Shown here piece after piece: positions 37,786-47,445 of a stretch of 64,000 nt of DNA; position 1 is the stretch's first letter, and each line of letters opens with the position of its first letter. The stretch is taken from contig CAMAVC010000006.1 of NCBI GenBank assembly GCA_945861585.1, positions 1 through 64,000 on the forward strand. The letters run 5' to 3'. The translations under genes were made by a program, and so were the position numbers. The notes beneath the pieces are model-generated. The model ran no database searches. It was given only the letters and a program-made list of their open reading frames with translations, and was not told the DNA's origin. The stretch comes from Planctomicrobium piriforme. GTDB taxonomy: Bacteria; Planctomycetota; Planctomycetia; Pirellulales; UBA1268.

Positions 37786-38820
37786 ATGTCCGAGATCCTC
37801 ACCTCGCCCCGGCCGTCCCGCTTCGGTCGGGCCGTGGGATTTCGGCTCGCCGGTGTCGGGAGCTACGCGCCGCCCACCGTGGTCACGAATGCCGACCTCG
37901 CTCGGCTCGGCTGCGACCCGGCCTGGATCGTGGAGCGATCCGGCATCCACGAGCGGCGGCACGCCTCGCCCGAGATGGCGACGAGCGACCTGGCGGCCGA
38001 GGCCGGTCGGGCCGCGATCGCCCAGGCAGGCGTGGCCCCGGCCGACGTCGACCTCGTGGTGCTCGGCACGTTCACGCCCGACATGTGCATCCCGTCGACG
38101 GCCTGCATCGTCCAGGAAAAGCTCGGCCTCGACGCGGCCGCGATGGACGTGACGGCCGCCTGCGCCGGCTTCGCCTACGCCCTCGTCACGGCGGCCCAGT
38201 TCGTCGTGGCCGGATCGAGCCGGCTCGCGCTCGTGATCGGCGCCGACACGAACTCGCGGGTCGTCGATCCCGACGACATCAAGACCTGGCCCCTGTTCGG
38301 CGACGGCGCCGGGGCCGTGCTCCTCGAGCCTGTGGAGCCTCAGCCCTCGGGCCGGGAATCGGGGCTCCTTGCCTTCTCGCTCGGCTCCGACGGCCGTGGC
38401 GCGGGGCTCCTGCAGTGCCCAATGAGCGGCTCGCGGCAGCCGGTGACCATTGAAGGCGCAGAGCGGCGCGAGCAGTTCATGCAGATGGACGGCCGGGCCG
38501 TGTTCAAGTGGGCGATCCGGCTCGCCGAGGAAAACATCCGCCAGGTCGTCGAGCGGTCGGGCGTGCCGCTCGAGGCGATCGATCTCTTCATCCTCCACCA
38601 GGCCAACGCCCGGATCATCGAGGGCGCCCGGACGGCGCTCGGCGTCGATGCCGACCGCTTCATGGTGAACCTCGACCGCTACGGCAACACGTCGAGCGGC
38701 TCGATCCCGCTCGCGCTCGACGAAGCGTGGCGCACCGGCCGCGTGGGCCCGGGCAGCACGATCGTGATCTGCGGCTTCGGCGGCGGCCTCGCCTGGGGCA
38801 GCGCCGTGTGGAGGCTGTGA
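37786..38820 (+). CDS. fabH: 3-oxoacyl-ACP synthase III
   Basis: SYAPPTVVTNADLARLG, MDVTAACAGFAYALVTA (catalytic Cys), LHQANARIIEGAR, NLDRYGNTSSGSIPLALDEA. Confidence 0.93.
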   Translation: MSEILTSPRPSRFGRAVGFRLAGVGSYAPPTVVTNADLARLGCDPAWIVERSGIHERRHASPEMATSDLAAEAGRAAIAQAGVAPADVDLVVLGTFTPDMCIPSTACIVQEKLGLDAAAMDVTAACAGFAYALVTAAQFVVAGSSRLALVIGADTNSRVVDPDDIKTWPLFGDGAGAVLLEPVEPQPSGRESGLLAFSLGSDGRGAGLLQCPMSGSRQPVTIEGAERREQFMQMDGRAVFKWAIRLAEENIRQVVERSGVPLEAIDLFILHQANARIIEGARTALGVDADRFMVNLDRYGNTSSGSIPLALDEAWRTGRVGPGSTIVICGFGGGLAWGSAVWRL

Positions 38821-38947
38821 TGCCGTGCGACGGTCCTGCGCCGGTCATAGACCATGCTTCAGCCGGCCATGCGTTCGTCAACTCGCCAAAGCCGGCTCGG
38901 GGTTACCCCGTACCGTCTCGCCGGACGTTCGGGGCGTTGGGCGCGCC

Positions 38948-39089
38948 GGCTCGGGCCTACCCCGTACCGTCTCGCCGGACGTTCGCCTCCGCCCTCCAGG
39001 CTTCGGCTCACTCGGATGTGCCTGCGCTGCGCCATCCATGGCTCCGCTGGTCACATACGCCGTCTCAACGGTAGGGGCAGCCCCTCGCC
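38948..39089 (-). repeat. R1 copy F (142 bp, inverted), preceded by a partial extra arm at ~38892-38930
   Basis: ggctcgggcctaccccgtaccgtctcgccggacgttcgcc...catccatggctccgctggtcacatacgccgtctcaacggtagggg. Confidence 0.85.
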
Positions 39090-39116
39090 TCCCCAACTCG
39101 GAGGCGCCGAGGACTT

Positions 39117-39252
39117 TCGGCGGAGTCGGTCGGTGGGCACGCGCAGACGCAGGGAGTCGTTGAGGACTATCGGCAACTGATCAAAACCCACGAGTTATGT
39201 ACTCTCAACACGACCGGAGTCGAGCATGCCTACCGCCGGCTCCGAATGCGGG
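39117..39252 (-). repeat. R4-R5 module (inverted) next to R1 copy F
   Basis: ggcggagtcggtcggtgggcacgcgcagacgcagggagtcgttgaggac...aaaacccacgagttatgtactctcaacacgaccggagtcgagcatgcctaccgccggctccgaatgcggg. Confidence 0.85.
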
Positions 39253-39284
39253 TTCTTTTCACACTGCAAGAATCGTTGCGAACT

Positions 39285-41096
39285 ATGAGTGATTCCGTAA
39301 TCGAAAAGAAGCTCCCTGCCCGACGCGATGTGCCCGCCGGGGATACGTGGGATCTCGCGAGCCTGTTTTCCTCGGATGCCGAGTGGGAGGCGGCGCTCGC
39401 GGAGTGGGAGAAGATGATTCCCGGCTTCGAGGCGTTCGCCGGCACGCTCGGCCAGTCGCCCGAGAAGCTCGCGGCGTGCCTCGCGCACGACGTGGCTGTC
39501 GATCGGGCCGGCGACAGGCTCGGCACGTATGCCCACCTGCGGGCCAGCGAGGATCAGGGCGCGGCCGAGTCGCAGCGGATGGTGGGGCGGTTTCAGCACG
39601 TGGCCACGCGGGCGGGCGAGAAGGCGAGCTTCATCCGGCCGGAGATCCTCGCGATCCCGCCGGCCACGCTTACCGCCTGGCTCGAGCTGCCGGCACTCGC
39701 CGAGTACAGGCTCTTGCTCGAGCGGCTCGTGCGCACGCGGCCGCACGTGCTGTCGGAGCCCGAGGAAAAACTGCTCGCCATGCAGGGCACGTTCGCCGGC
39801 ACCGCGGGGAAGGTCTTCCGGCAGCTCACCGACGCCGACATGAAGTTCGGCAGTGTGACGACAGGGAACGGGGAGCGAGTCGAGCTCTCGAATGCCACGT
39901 TCATCACGCTCCTGCACGACCCGGTGCGCGAGACGCGGCGGACGGCGTTTCATCAGTACTACGACCAATACGAGGCCCATGCCAACACGCTCGCAGCCAC
40001 GCTCTCGGGCTCCGTCGAGCGCGACGTGTATGCAGCGCGGGTACGACACTACCCGAGTGCAGTCGAGGCGGCGCTCTTTGGCGACAACGTGCCGCTGGCC
40101 GTCTACGACCAGTTGATCGCCGCCGTACGGGCGAACCTTCCGGTCGTGCACCGCTACTACGGCCTGCGGAAGCGGATCCTGGGTCTCGACGAGATCCACC
40201 ACTACGACTGCTACGTGCCGCTCGTGCCCGAGCTCGAGCAGCGGCACATGTGGAGCGAGGCCGTGAAGGTGGTGATCGAGTCGCTCGCGCCGCTCGGGCG
40301 TGACTATTGCCAGCGGCTCGAGCGCGGACTCTCCGGCCGCTGGTGCGATCGTTATCCCAACGCCGGTAAGCAGTCGGGCGCCTTCAGCTCCGGCACGTAC
40401 GACTCCGACCCCTACATCCTCATGAACTTCCAGGAGGAGGCGGTCGAGCACGTCTTTACGCTCGCCCACGAAGCGGGGCACTCGATGCACACGCGATATT
40501 CCGCCGAGGCCCAGCCCTACCACTATTCGGGCTACACGATCTTCGTGGCGGAAGTGGCGAGCACGTTCAACGAGCAGCTGCTCACGCGATTGATGATCGA
40601 ACGGGCGACGTCGGCCAAGGAGCGGGCCGCGATCATCGTGCGTGAGATCGATTCGATCAGGAACACGATCGTTCGTCAGACGATGTTCGCCGAGTTCGAG
40701 CGCACAAGCCACGCGTCGGCCGAGGCGGGCGAACCGCTCACGCTCGAACGGATCCGCGGGATCTACCGCGAACTGCTCGACGCCTACTTCGGCCCGCACT
40801 TCGCCATCGACAAGCAGCTCGAACTCGAATGCCTGCGGATCCCCCACTTCTACAACGCGTTTTACGTCTACAAATACGCGACCGGCCTCTCGGCGGCGAT
40901 CACGCTGGCGAAGAAGGTGGCCGAAGGGGGCGTGAAGGAGCTCGACGCCTACCTGCGGTTCCTGAAGGGCGGCTGCTCGAAGTGGCCGCTCGACCTCCTG
41001 CGCGACGCCGGAGTCGATCTCGAAAAGCCCGAACCCGTCGCCACGGCCCTCACCCAATTCGGCCGCCTCGTCGACGAACTCGACGGCCTGCTGTGA
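39285..41096 (+). CDS. pepF: Oligoendopeptidase F (M3 family metallopeptidase)
   Basis: HEAGHSMHTRYS zinc motif, GDTWDLASLFSSDAEW N-terminus, YKYATGLSAAITLAKKV. Confidence 0.92.
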   Translation: MSDSVIEKKLPARRDVPAGDTWDLASLFSSDAEWEAALAEWEKMIPGFEAFAGTLGQSPEKLAACLAHDVAVDRAGDRLGTYAHLRASEDQGAAESQRMVGRFQHVATRAGEKASFIRPEILAIPPATLTAWLELPALAEYRLLLERLVRTRPHVLSEPEEKLLAMQGTFAGTAGKVFRQLTDADMKFGSVTTGNGERVELSNATFITLLHDPVRETRRTAFHQYYDQYEAHANTLAATLSGSVERDVYAARVRHYPSAVEAALFGDNVPLAVYDQLIAAVRANLPVVHRYYGLRKRILGLDEIHHYDCYVPLVPELEQRHMWSEAVKVVIESLAPLGRDYCQRLERGLSGRWCDRYPNAGKQSGAFSSGTYDSDPYILMNFQEEAVEHVFTLAHEAGHSMHTRYSAEAQPYHYSGYTIFVAEVASTFNEQLLTRLMIERATSAKERAAIIVREIDSIRNTIVRQTMFAEFERTSHASAEAGEPLTLERIRGIYRELLDAYFGPHFAIDKQLELECLRIPHFYNAFYVYKYATGLSAAITLAKKVAEGGVKELDAYLRFLKGGCSKWPLDLLRDAGVDLEKPEPVATALTQFGRLVDELDGLL

Positions 41097-41119
41097 TTTT
41101 GCAGCGGACGTGTGCCTCG

Positions 41120-41201
41120 GGAAGCCCGAGGCGCAAGCCGAGCGGATGCCCCGGTTGCGAACCTCCGCGCGTATTCCCTTCGGCTCACGCCTCGGGCTTC
41201 C
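41120..41201 (+). repeat. R2 element, 82 bp inverted-repeat pair
   Basis: ggaagcccgaggcgcaagccga...tcggctcacgcctcgggcttcc. Confidence 0.85.
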
Positions 41202-41212
41202 TGCGTTGAGGA

Positions 41213-41372
41213 GGCTTCGGGGTTACCCCTACCATTGAGACGGCGTATGTGACCAGCGCAGGCAGGATGCCCAAGCGGAGGCGCTCCCGCCGGCGCAGGC
41301 ACATCCGAGCGAGCGGAGGCCAGGATGGCCGCAGTGAGCGTCCGGCGAGATGGTACGGGGTAACCCTGAGCC
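41213..41372 (+). repeat. R1 copy D (160 bp, subtype II)
   Basis: ggcttcggggttacccctaccattgag...gagatggtacggggtaaccctgagcc. Confidence 0.88.
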
Positions 41373-41427
41373 GGTGCCGCTCATTTGATGCCGGCGTGCT
41401 ACAACAGGCGGCTTCAAGGAGAATCCC

Positions 41428-42774
41428 GTGGCCGATGTGATTCCGAAAGTCGTCGTGGTCGGCAGGCCGAATGTCGGCAAGTCGAGCCTGTTCAACTGGC
41501 TCGTCGGGAAGCGCATCGCCATCGAGGATCCGACGGCGGGCGTGACCCGCGACCGGCTCGTGCAGCGGATCGAGCTCGACGGCCGGATCGTGGATCTGGT
41601 CGACACCGGCGGCATGGGTTTCGACGACCCCGACGGCTTGGCAGCGAAGATCGACGCCCAGATCGAGGCCGGGCTCGTCGAGGCGGCGGTCGTAGTGTTC
41701 GTCGTCGAGGTGCGGAGCGGCCTGCTGCCGGCCGACCGCGATGTGGCAGCGCGGCTGCGCAAGAGCGGGGCGACGGTGCTGCTCGTGGCGAACAAGGCCG
41801 ACGACCCCAAGTACGACCTGCAGGCCCACGAATTCGACGGGCTCGGGTTCGGCGAGCCGCTCGTCGTGAGCGTGCGGCAAAACAGAAATCGCGACGACCT
41901 CGTGGAGGCGATCGTCGAGCGGCTGCCCGAGGCCTGGCCCGAGGAGTTGGATCAGGCCGAACTGCCGGAGATGAAGCTCGCGATCGTGGGGCGGCGGAAC
42001 GTCGGCAAGAGCACGTTCGTCAACGCACTCGCGCACGAGGAGCGGGTGATCACGAGCCCCGTGGCCGGCACCACGCGCGACAGCGTCGACGTGCGGTTCG
42101 AGGTCGACGGCCACTCGTTTTTGGCGATCGACACCCCTGGCCTCCGTCGCGCGAAGAGCCGCAAGACCGACATCGATTTTTACTCCACGCACCGCGCCCA
42201 GCGGAGCATCCGCCGGGCCGACGTCGTGCTCTTGTTCTTCGACGCCTCGGAGCCGATCGGCAAGGTCGACAAGCAGCTTGCCGAGGAGGTCGTGGAGGGG
42301 GCGAAGCCGGTCGTGCTCGTGGTCAATAAGTGGGACCTCTATGCCGGCGGCGTGCAGCAGAAGGAATGGGTCGAGTATCTCCGCGAGACGTTCCGCACGA
42401 TGCCGTGGGCGCCGGTGGAGTTCGTGACGGCCACGCGCGGCCGCAACGTAAAAGCGGTAGTCGACACGGCGCAGCGGCTCTTCCGGCAGAGCCGCACCCG
42501 CGTGCCCACGGCCAAGCTCAATGCGATCGTGCGGGCGGCGATCGAGGCCAATCAGCCACCGGCTGATCCGCGCGGCAAGCCCGTCCGAATCTTCTACGCC
42601 ACCCAGGTGGAGAGTGCGCCGCCCACGATCGTGTTTTCGACGAGCGCCCCGAAGAGCGTGTCGGAGCCGTACCGCCGCTACCTGCTTGGCGTGCTGAGAA
42701 AGCACACGCCATTCAAGGAAGTGCCGATCAAGCTCCTCGTCCGCGGCCGGACCGCCGAGGCACCCGACGCGTAG
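41428..42774 (+). CDS. der: Ribosome biogenesis GTPase Der (EngA), two G domains
   Basis: VVVGRPNVGKSSLFNWLVG, DTGGMGFDD, AIVGRRNVGKSTFVNAL, VVNKWDL, C-terminal KH-like domain. Confidence 0.95.
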   Translation: MADVIPKVVVVGRPNVGKSSLFNWLVGKRIAIEDPTAGVTRDRLVQRIELDGRIVDLVDTGGMGFDDPDGLAAKIDAQIEAGLVEAAVVVFVVEVRSGLLPADRDVAARLRKSGATVLLVANKADDPKYDLQAHEFDGLGFGEPLVVSVRQNRNRDDLVEAIVERLPEAWPEELDQAELPEMKLAIVGRRNVGKSTFVNALAHEERVITSPVAGTTRDSVDVRFEVDGHSFLAIDTPGLRRAKSRKTDIDFYSTHRAQRSIRRADVVLLFFDASEPIGKVDKQLAEEVVEGAKPVVLVVNKWDLYAGGVQQKEWVEYLRETFRTMPWAPVEFVTATRGRNVKAVVDTAQRLFRQSRTRVPTAKLNAIVRAAIEANQPPADPRGKPVRIFYATQVESAPPTIVFSTSAPKSVSEPYRRYLLGVLRKHTPFKEVPIKLLVRGRTAEAPDA

Positions 42775-42836
42775 TGTTGTCCGGCTCAGGGCAGCCCCGT
42801 ACCGTCTCGCCGGACGATCGGGTCGATCGGCACGCC

Positions 42837-43142
42837 GGCTTCGGGCTCCCCATATCCCGTCGCCGGACGTTCGCCTCCGCCCTCCAGGCTCCGGCTCACT
42901 CGGATTTGCCTGCGCTGCGCCTGGCGGCTTTCGCGCCGTCGCCGCCGTCCCGGCGTCGGCGCCGGCTTACGGTCGCCGAGCAAAGCTCGGCTCCCCACGC
43001 GAACGTCAGGGCCGGAGGCCCACTTTTGCACCAGCGGGCGGAGGCCCGCCAAGCGAACAGCGGCACGATGCCGGGTGTTCGCGTGAAGATGGCTCCGCTG
43101 GTCAGCTACGCCGGCTCCTGGGACACGGGGAGCCCGAAGCCT
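42837..43142 (-). repeat. R1 copy G (subtype I, inverted) interrupted by ~164 bp of other hairpin-rich sequence
   Basis: Arms ggcttcgggctcccc (42837) and ggggagcccgaagcc (43128) with both half-interiors present but separated. Confidence 0.8.
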
Positions 43143-43150
43143 CCTCAACG

Positions 43151-43231
43151 AAAGCCTGAGGCGCAAGCCGAAGGGAAAACGCGTGGAAGTGCGCAGCCGG
43201 GGCATCCTCTCGGCTCACGCCTCGGGCTTCC
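43151..43231 (-). repeat. R2 element, ~81 bp
   Basis: gaaagcctgaggcgcaagccgaaggg...ggcatcctctcggctcacgcctcgggcttcc. Confidence 0.8.
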
Positions 43232-43240
43232 AGACGGGGA

Positions 43241-43261
43241 GGCTCGGGGTTACCCCGAGCC
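43241..43261. repeat. Collapsed R1 palindrome (arms only)
   Basis: GGCTCGGGGTTACCCCGAGCC: 10 bp arms with a 1 nt centre. Confidence 0.75.
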
Positions 43262-43309
43262 GGATTGGGCGTAAAAACGTGACAGGCTGAAGCCTGTCCC
43301 ACGCGCTGC

Positions 43310-43690
43310 TTACCGGTACGCCTGCGCGCCGACGGCCGGGAAGCGGTAGCCGCCAAAACCTAAGGGGGCGTAGACGGGCCAGTCGCCCGGCTTCACGCCT
43401 GGCGGCAGGCCATACATCTTCCAGGTCGGCGTGCGCGGGTTGGTCGGCGGTACAAAATATTTCGGCCGCTGGCGGTGGCCCGTGACATAGGGCGACTTGC
43501 CCGGTGCGTACGGCGCCTGCCGCTGCGGGGTGCCGTGCGAGAGCGGCTTGGGCTCACCGACGCGGCTCACGTCTTCGGCGCGGGCGGCCGTGCCGAGGGC
43601 CAGGACGCAGAGCAGGGCGGCCAGCGAGCGGCGGGCGAGATGCACGAGGAGAATCTCCGGGAACGCGAACTCTCCGGGTGGTATCGGCAC
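43310..43690 (-). CDS. Small secreted hypothetical protein
   Basis: Hydrophobic leader LAALLCVLALGTAARAED, then Pro/Tyr-rich sequence. Confidence 0.5.
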   Translation of the reverse strand: MPIPPGEFAFPEILLVHLARRSLAALLCVLALGTAARAEDVSRVGEPKPLSHGTPQRQAPYAPGKSPYVTGHRQRPKYFVPPTNPRTPTWKMYGLPPGVKPGDWPVYAPLGFGGYRFPAVGAQAYR

Positions 43691-43731
43691 GCGCGGTCGG
43701 GCGACTTCGGGAATTCAGCCGCCGTCGGCCG

Positions 43732-45360
43732 CTATTTTTTGGGCTTCGCGGGCCGTCTGGCAGGCTTGTCCTTGCGAGCGGTGCCCCAGCGAATCGCAAC
43801 GGGCAGCCCGAAGGCCTGTTCGAAGAGTTCGGTGCGCCGTTCGGCCCCCCACACGTCGACCTGCGGCTCCTCGTCGGCCATCACCTCGAGCACAACGCCG
43901 TCGTCGGAGACGCTGGCCAGCACGTCGCGCACCAGTTGCGAGCGGCTGCGGTCGAGCCCGCCGGCCAGGCGGAGGATCGCCGCCATCCGCTGCACGCGCT
44001 GCTGGTCTTCCGCGGAGATGCGGGCGAGGTTCTCATGTTTGCGCTTGGGGTGGGCCCCGCGATGGTAGCGGGCGACGTTGGCCACGAGCTCGAGGTCGTG
44101 GGCCCGGATGCCTGGCAGGCGGCTGTTGCGGATCAGGTGGTAGCTGTGCTTGTGGTGCTGGTCGTAGTTGATCACGTAGCCCACGTCTTGGAGCCGTGCG
44201 GCGATCTCCAGCAGCAGGCGGTCGCCGGGCACCAGCGCGAGCGGCTCGGCGAGCTGTTCGTAGATGCGGCCGGCGAGCCGCGCGACCTGACGGCCGTGCT
44301 CGAGCTCGCCGGAGCAGGCGGCGGCGAGCCGTTCGATCGCCTCGTCACGGTGCGTGGGATCGGTGTCGGCGGTGGCGGCGCCGCCCAGCAGGTCGTCGAT
44401 CATCTCGCGCACGAGACCGTCGCGCACCCCCCGCGTGTGGATCACGAGCGTGTTGACCCGAAACCGTGTCAGCAGGGCATCGATGATCGTGAGGCCTGCC
44501 AGAATGATGTCGGCCCGGTCGGGCGTCATGCCGGCCATCGAGCGACGGGCCCGCAGCGGCATCTTCGCGAGGCGGTCGAGCAGATGCCGCACCTCCGCCT
44601 GCGACACCTTGTAGCCGGCCACGGGAATGTCGACCTGCTTCTTCGCGGCCATCATGAGCTCGGCGAGCGTGGTGAACGTGCCGCCGGAGCCGACCATGAA
44701 GTGCGGCGCGAAGAGCGGCCGCGTGGTCCGCTTCTTGAGACACGACGCCACTTCGTCAGCGAGCCGCGCGAGGTCGGCCGGCGCGGCCTGCTCGCCGAGC
44801 CCGAATTGCTCCGTGAGTCGCACCGCTCCGAGCGGCGTCGAGAAGATCGACTCGATCAGACCGCCGGTGGCGAAGATGATCTCGGTGCTCCCGCCGCCGA
44901 TGTCGGCCACGATGGCATTCTTGCCTGAGAGGTCGAAGGCGTGCTGCACGCTCGAAAAGGCCAGCCGGGCCTCGCGATCGCCGGGAATCACCTCGACCTC
45001 GAGCCCCACCTCTTCGCGCACGCGGCGGCAGAATTCGGGCCCGTTGCGCGCTTCGCGCACGGCGCAGGTGGCGATCGTGCGAAGCGCCGACACCTGGTAG
45101 CCCGCCGCGATCTGTTTGAACGTGCGCAAGGCCTGCACGGTGCGATCGATCGAGTCGTCGTCGAGGCGGCCGAGCGAGGAGACGCTGCGGCCGAGGCGGG
45201 TGGGCTCGCGCTCTTCGTCGAGGATGCGGTAGGCACCGCCACGGAGCACCTCCACCACCATCAAGCGGACGCTGTTGGAACCGATGTCGATCGCCCCGAG
45301 ACGGGTCGTCATCTCGGGCGACAGATAGATCTGCTTGTCTTCGGTCAGCTGGGCGGGCAT
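43732..45360 (-). CDS. Ppx/GppA exopolyphosphatase/pppGpp phosphatase family
   Basis: LGAIDIGSNSVRLMVVEVL, NAIVADIGGGSTEIIFA, C-terminal HD-like region. Confidence 0.9.
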   Translation of the reverse strand: MPAQLTEDKQIYLSPEMTTRLGAIDIGSNSVRLMVVEVLRGGAYRILDEEREPTRLGRSVSSLGRLDDDSIDRTVQALRTFKQIAAGYQVSALRTIATCAVREARNGPEFCRRVREEVGLEVEVIPGDREARLAFSSVQHAFDLSGKNAIVADIGGGSTEIIFATGGLIESIFSTPLGAVRLTEQFGLGEQAAPADLARLADEVASCLKKRTTRPLFAPHFMVGSGGTFTTLAELMMAAKKQVDIPVAGYKVSQAEVRHLLDRLAKMPLRARRSMAGMTPDRADIILAGLTIIDALLTRFRVNTLVIHTRGVRDGLVREMIDDLLGGAATADTDPTHRDEAIERLAAACSGELEHGRQVARLAGRIYEQLAEPLALVPGDRLLLEIAARLQDVGYVINYDQHHKHSYHLIRNSRLPGIRAHDLELVANVARYHRGAHPKRKHENLARISAEDQQRVQRMAAILRLAGGLDRSRSQLVRDVLASVSDDGVVLEVMADEEPQVDVWGAERRTELFEQAFGLPVAIRWGTARKDKPARRPAKPKK

Positions 45361-45439
45361 GGGTCGCAGCGTGCCTCGGGCCGGGGAGCCCAATCATACC
45401 TCGCGTTTTCCTGATCGGGCCGTCGGGTACACTCTTGGC

Positions 45440-46426
45440 GTGCTGCCCGTTCGCCCCCCGATCGTGTTTTCGCCCGCCGGCACCCGGCCCTTCACGGCCT
45501 CCCCCTGCGTGGCGACGGTCGGGAACTTCGACGGGGTGCACCTGGGCCACGCCGCGATCGTGCAGCGGCTCGTGGAGATGGCCCGCCGGCTCGGGCTGCC
45601 GGCCGTCGTGCTCACGTTCGACCCCCATCCCGCGGTGATCCTCCGCCCCGAGGCCGCCCCACGGCCGCTCACCACGCCCGCCCGCCGGGCTGAGCTGCTC
45701 CTCGGGCTGGGCGTGGATGCCGTGTTCGTGCAGCCCGTCGACGAACAGTTCATGGCGATCGAAGCCGAAGACTTCTATAGAAAGCTCCTGCGCGAGCGAC
45801 TCGGCGTGCGCGGGCTCGTGGAAGGGATCGATTTCCGGTTTGGCGCCGGCCGCCGCGGCACGATCGACATGCTTGCGGACCTCTGCCGCGGCGACGGCGT
45901 CGAGCTCGCCGTGGTCGGGCCGGTCGAGCACGGAGATGAGCCCGTCTCGAGCTCGCGGCTCCGCCGGCTCATCGCGGCGGGTGGCGTGGCCGCGGCCAAT
46001 TCGATGCTCACGGCACCGTATCGCTGCACGGGGAGCGTGATCGAGGGCGCGAAGCGCGGCCGCACGCTCGGCTTTCCGACGGCGAATCTCGGCGGCCTCG
46101 CCACGCTCGTGCCCGGCCAGGGCGTCTACGCGGGGCGGGTCACGGTCGCTCCCGGCGCGGATGCGTGGCCCGCTGCCGTACACATCGGGCCGAACGTATC
46201 GTTCGGCGAGACGGCCGTGTCGGTCGAGGCCCATCTCGTCGGCTTCGAGGGGGATCTCTACGGCCGCACGCTCCACGTTGACTTCCTGGAGCGGCTGCGC
46301 GAGACTCGGCGGTTCGCTTCGGTCGCCGAGCTCACGCAGCAGCTCACGGACGACGTGCAGCGGGCTCAGGCCGTCAGCGGGCAGCCTGCGAATTCTTCAA
46401 CGCCGAGGAGCAGACATGCGACTTGA
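45440..46426 (+). CDS. ribF: Bifunctional riboflavin kinase/FAD synthetase
   Basis: ATVGNFDGVHLGHAAIVQRL, GRTLGFPTANL, HLVGFEGDLYGRTLHVDFLERLRETRRF. Confidence 0.92.
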   Translation: MLPVRPPIVFSPAGTRPFTASPCVATVGNFDGVHLGHAAIVQRLVEMARRLGLPAVVLTFDPHPAVILRPEAAPRPLTTPARRAELLLGLGVDAVFVQPVDEQFMAIEAEDFYRKLLRERLGVRGLVEGIDFRFGAGRRGTIDMLADLCRGDGVELAVVGPVEHGDEPVSSSRLRRLIAAGGVAAANSMLTAPYRCTGSVIEGAKRGRTLGFPTANLGGLATLVPGQGVYAGRVTVAPGADAWPAAVHIGPNVSFGETAVSVEAHLVGFEGDLYGRTLHVDFLERLRETRRFASVAELTQQLTDDVQRAQAVSGQPANSSTPRSRHAT

Positions 46427-47405
46427 TTGGGCGACCCTTCTCGGAGTCCTCCGCGACGCACAGTCGTTCGTGCTCACGAGCCATGTGCGGCCCGACTGCG
46501 ACGCCCTCGGCAGCGAACTGGGGATGCTCGGCATCCTGGAGGCCATCGGCAAGGACGTGCGGATCGTCAACGCGCAGGCCACGCCGGCGAACCTGAAGTG
46601 GATCGACCCCGACCGGCGGCTGGAGTCGCTCGCCGAGGGGGTGAAGAAAGACGACCTCGTGAGCCGCGACGTGCTGATCGTGCTCGACACGAGTGCGTGG
46701 GCCCAGCTCGGGGCGATGGGCGACGTGGCCAAGGCGATGCGGGAGAAGGTGCTCGTGATCGATCACCACGTGAGCGAAGACGACCTCTCCGACCGCTGGT
46801 TCAAGGACACGTCGGCCGAGGCCACGGCGCGAATCGTCTACGAGATCGGCCTGCGGCTCAAGGTGCCGCTCAGCAAGCGGATCGCGACGCCGCTCTATGC
46901 AGGGCTTTCGACCGACACCGGTGGATTTCGGTTTCCGAACGTGAGCGGTGAGTCGTTTCGCGTGGCCGCGCGGCTCGTCGACGCGGGTGCCGACCCCACG
47001 GCGATCTACCGCGAGCTCTTCGAGCAGGACTCGCTCGCCCGGCTGCATCTCGTGGGTCGCACGCTGGCCGGGGCCCAGGCCTCGCACGGCGGCCGGGTGA
47101 TCGTGTCGACGGTGCGGCAGAGCGACATCAAGGAGGTGCAGGCCCAGCCGGCCGACACCGAAGACCTCGTCAATCTCACCCTCGCGGTAAAGGGCACCGA
47201 GGTGGCTGTGATCCTCATCGAGCAGCCCGATGGACGCATCAAGACGAGCTTCCGCAGCCGCTCCCAGGTCGATTGCAACGCGCTCGCGGCCCGCTTTGGC
47301 GGCGGCGGCCACAAAGCTGCTGCCGGGGCGATCCTGCCCGGGCCGTTCGACGTGGCCCACGAGCAGGTGCTCGCCGCCGTGGACGATGCCTGCGGCGGGG
47401 CGTAG
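46416..47405 (+). CDS. nrnA: Bifunctional oligoribonuclease/PAP phosphatase (DHH/DHHA1)
   Basis: SHVRPDCDALGSELGM, VIDHHVSEDDL, CNALAARFGGGGHKAAAGA. Confidence 0.9.
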   Translation: MRLDWATLLGVLRDAQSFVLTSHVRPDCDALGSELGMLGILEAIGKDVRIVNAQATPANLKWIDPDRRLESLAEGVKKDDLVSRDVLIVLDTSAWAQLGAMGDVAKAMREKVLVIDHHVSEDDLSDRWFKDTSAEATARIVYEIGLRLKVPLSKRIATPLYAGLSTDTGGFRFPNVSGESFRVAARLVDAGADPTAIYRELFEQDSLARLHLVGRTLAGAQASHGGRVIVSTVRQSDIKEVQAQPADTEDLVNLTLAVKGTEVAVILIEQPDGRIKTSFRSRSQVDCNALAARFGGGGHKAAAGAILPGPFDVAHEQVLAAVDDACGGA

Positions 47406-47445
47406 ATTCGCGGATGGTTCCGCGCGGCATCAGGAGGTTCGCAGC

